From positions 171,007,361 to 171,067,360 of the forward strand of contig NC_081406.1 in NCBI RefSeq assembly GCF_030272615.1: DNA of 60,000 nucleotides, written 5' to 3'. Shown piece after piece: positions 59,343 to 60,000 of the stretch. Position 1 is the first letter of the stretch, and each line of letters starts with the position of its first letter. The translations under genes and the position numbers were made by a program. Source of the stretch: Cryptomeria japonica (lineage: Eukaryota; Streptophyta; Pinopsida; Cupressales; Cupressaceae). The notes under the pieces were generated by a model. It searched no databases. It saw nothing but the letters and a program-made list of their open reading frames with translations, and had not been told where the DNA came from.

Positions 59343-60000
59343 ATGTCTTCTAACTATTTCAGGAAAGACGGTATGAAACTTGATGGAACCAACTATGGCA
59401 TATGGAAGATCGGGATGGAGAGACATTTGAATTGCATTGGGAAGGACATATGGGATGTTACAAAGAATGGGTATGTTTCTCCTACTCAAGCTCAACCTAA
59501 TCCACCAACCTTGGCTAAAGATGAGGAAAATGATTGCAAGGCAAGAGAAGAACTTTTGGGCGCATTATTAGATCAACAAATCATGGGATTATCATACAAA
59601 TCTACTGCTAAAGCTATTTGGGACAAATTGGAAATATTGAATGAAGGTGATACCACAGTCAAAATTGCAAAACTTGAATGCTTCCGGGTCAGGTATGAAA
59701 ATCTAAAAAGGGAAGAAGATGAAAGGATTTATGCTTTTATGGAAAGAGTAAATGAAATTGTTTTGGGTATACAATGTTGTGGAGGATCCTTAAATGAAGA
59801 TGAAATTGTTTCAAAAGTTTTAAGAGAATTGCCACCGGCATATAAAATGAAATTTACTGCTATAAATGAATTGAGAACAATTCCTAATCCATCAGTATCT
59901 AGAGACACTTTGGTTGGAAAACTTTCAACTTTTGAACTTGAGGAATTTGGTCCTATTGCTACAACTAAGACAGATATAGCTTTCAAGGCATCATCATCAT
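59343..60000 (+). CDS. Copia-B Gag, N-terminal part (open to the window end)
   Basis: Starts MSSNYFRKDGMKLDGTNYG, 43 bases after the primer site, as in Copia-A (MSTNYFRKDSPKLDRTNYG). About 219 codons without a stop, ending in the region that precedes the zinc knuckle in Copia-A. Conserved gag landmarks: NDCKAREELLGALLDQQIMG, AIWDKLEILNEGDTTVKIAKL, CCGGSLNEDEIVSKVL. The frame is intact as far as it can be seen, so this copy may be younger or better preserved than Copia-A. Its protein would assemble the cytoplasmic particle that packages element RNA. Confidence 0.93.
   Translation, partial: MSSNYFRKDGMKLDGTNYGIWKIGMERHLNCIGKDIWDVTKNGYVSPTQAQPNPPTLAKDEENDCKAREELLGALLDQQIMGLSYKSTAKAIWDKLEILNEGDTTVKIAKLECFRVRYENLKREEDERIYAFMERVNEIVLGIQCCGGSLNEDEIVSKVLRELPPAYKMKFTAINELRTIPNPSVSRDTLVGKLSTFELEEFGPIATTKTDIAFKASSS

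Larger units (their letters stand above)
58215..60000 (+). mobile_element. Copia-B: copia retrotransposon running off the window
   Basis: Same family as Copia-A by LTR, primer site and gag. Only the 5' LTR and the first 219 codons are inside the window. The left flank, for a future target-duplication check, is GGTAT at 58210-58214. Confidence 0.93.

Overview
The window is repeat-dense plant nuclear DNA. Nearly every coding stretch belongs to a transposable element, most elements are broken, and no ordinary host gene is recognisable. Long LTRs (0.9-1.7 kb), Ty1/copia elements with an initiator-Met primer site, a Tat-type Ty3/gypsy element carrying a plant-mobile-domain gene, large non-autonomous LTR elements and satellite-like arrays suggest a large-genome land plant. 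A gymnosperm is my guess; the sequence does not prove it.

Layout. 1-6315: minus-strand non-autonomous LTR element NA1, its 3' LTR cut by the window edge. 6316-7416: degenerate DNA with a CA microsatellite. 7417-27808: minus-strand copia element (Copia-M), split at 11480-24234 by a plus-strand Tat-type gypsy element with 1.65-kb LTRs and a perfect CAATC target duplication. The gypsy element carries an antisense, intron-containing plant-mobile-domain gene between pol and its 3' LTR. 28304-53247: a mosaic that I interpret as one old DNA transposon of about 10.5 kb. It has a spliced gene 1 (plus strand, 28.7-31.3 kb), a convergent transposase-like gene 2 (minus strand, 51.1 to 41.6 kb), inverted blocks at both ends and palindrome-rich subterminal zones. 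A 359-bp tandem array (31.86-33.42 kb) lies inside it. Two LTR elements have inserted into it: NA2 (33686-41277, TSD GAATA) and Copia-A (41917-48612, TSD CTCTT). 53.5-54.9 kb: 48-bp and about 203-bp tandem repeats. 54964-58214: a second, more decayed copy of gene 2, cut at its 5' side by Copia-B (58215 to window end), a sibling of Copia-A whose gag is still open.

How the parts relate. NA1 and NA2 lack recognisable protease, integrase and reverse transcriptase. They share a two-gene plan: a coiled-coil/zinc-knuckle protein, then a conserved protein with a long charged coiled-coil tail. Their primer sites, polypurine tracts and LTR 3' ends resemble those of the copia elements, so mobilisation in trans by copia enzymes is the simplest model. 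Nesting gives a relative order: Copia-M before the gypsy element, and the DNA transposon before NA2, Copia-A and Copia-B.

All family assignments come from reading motifs in translations. No database search was run, and percentages or dates are deliberately not given.
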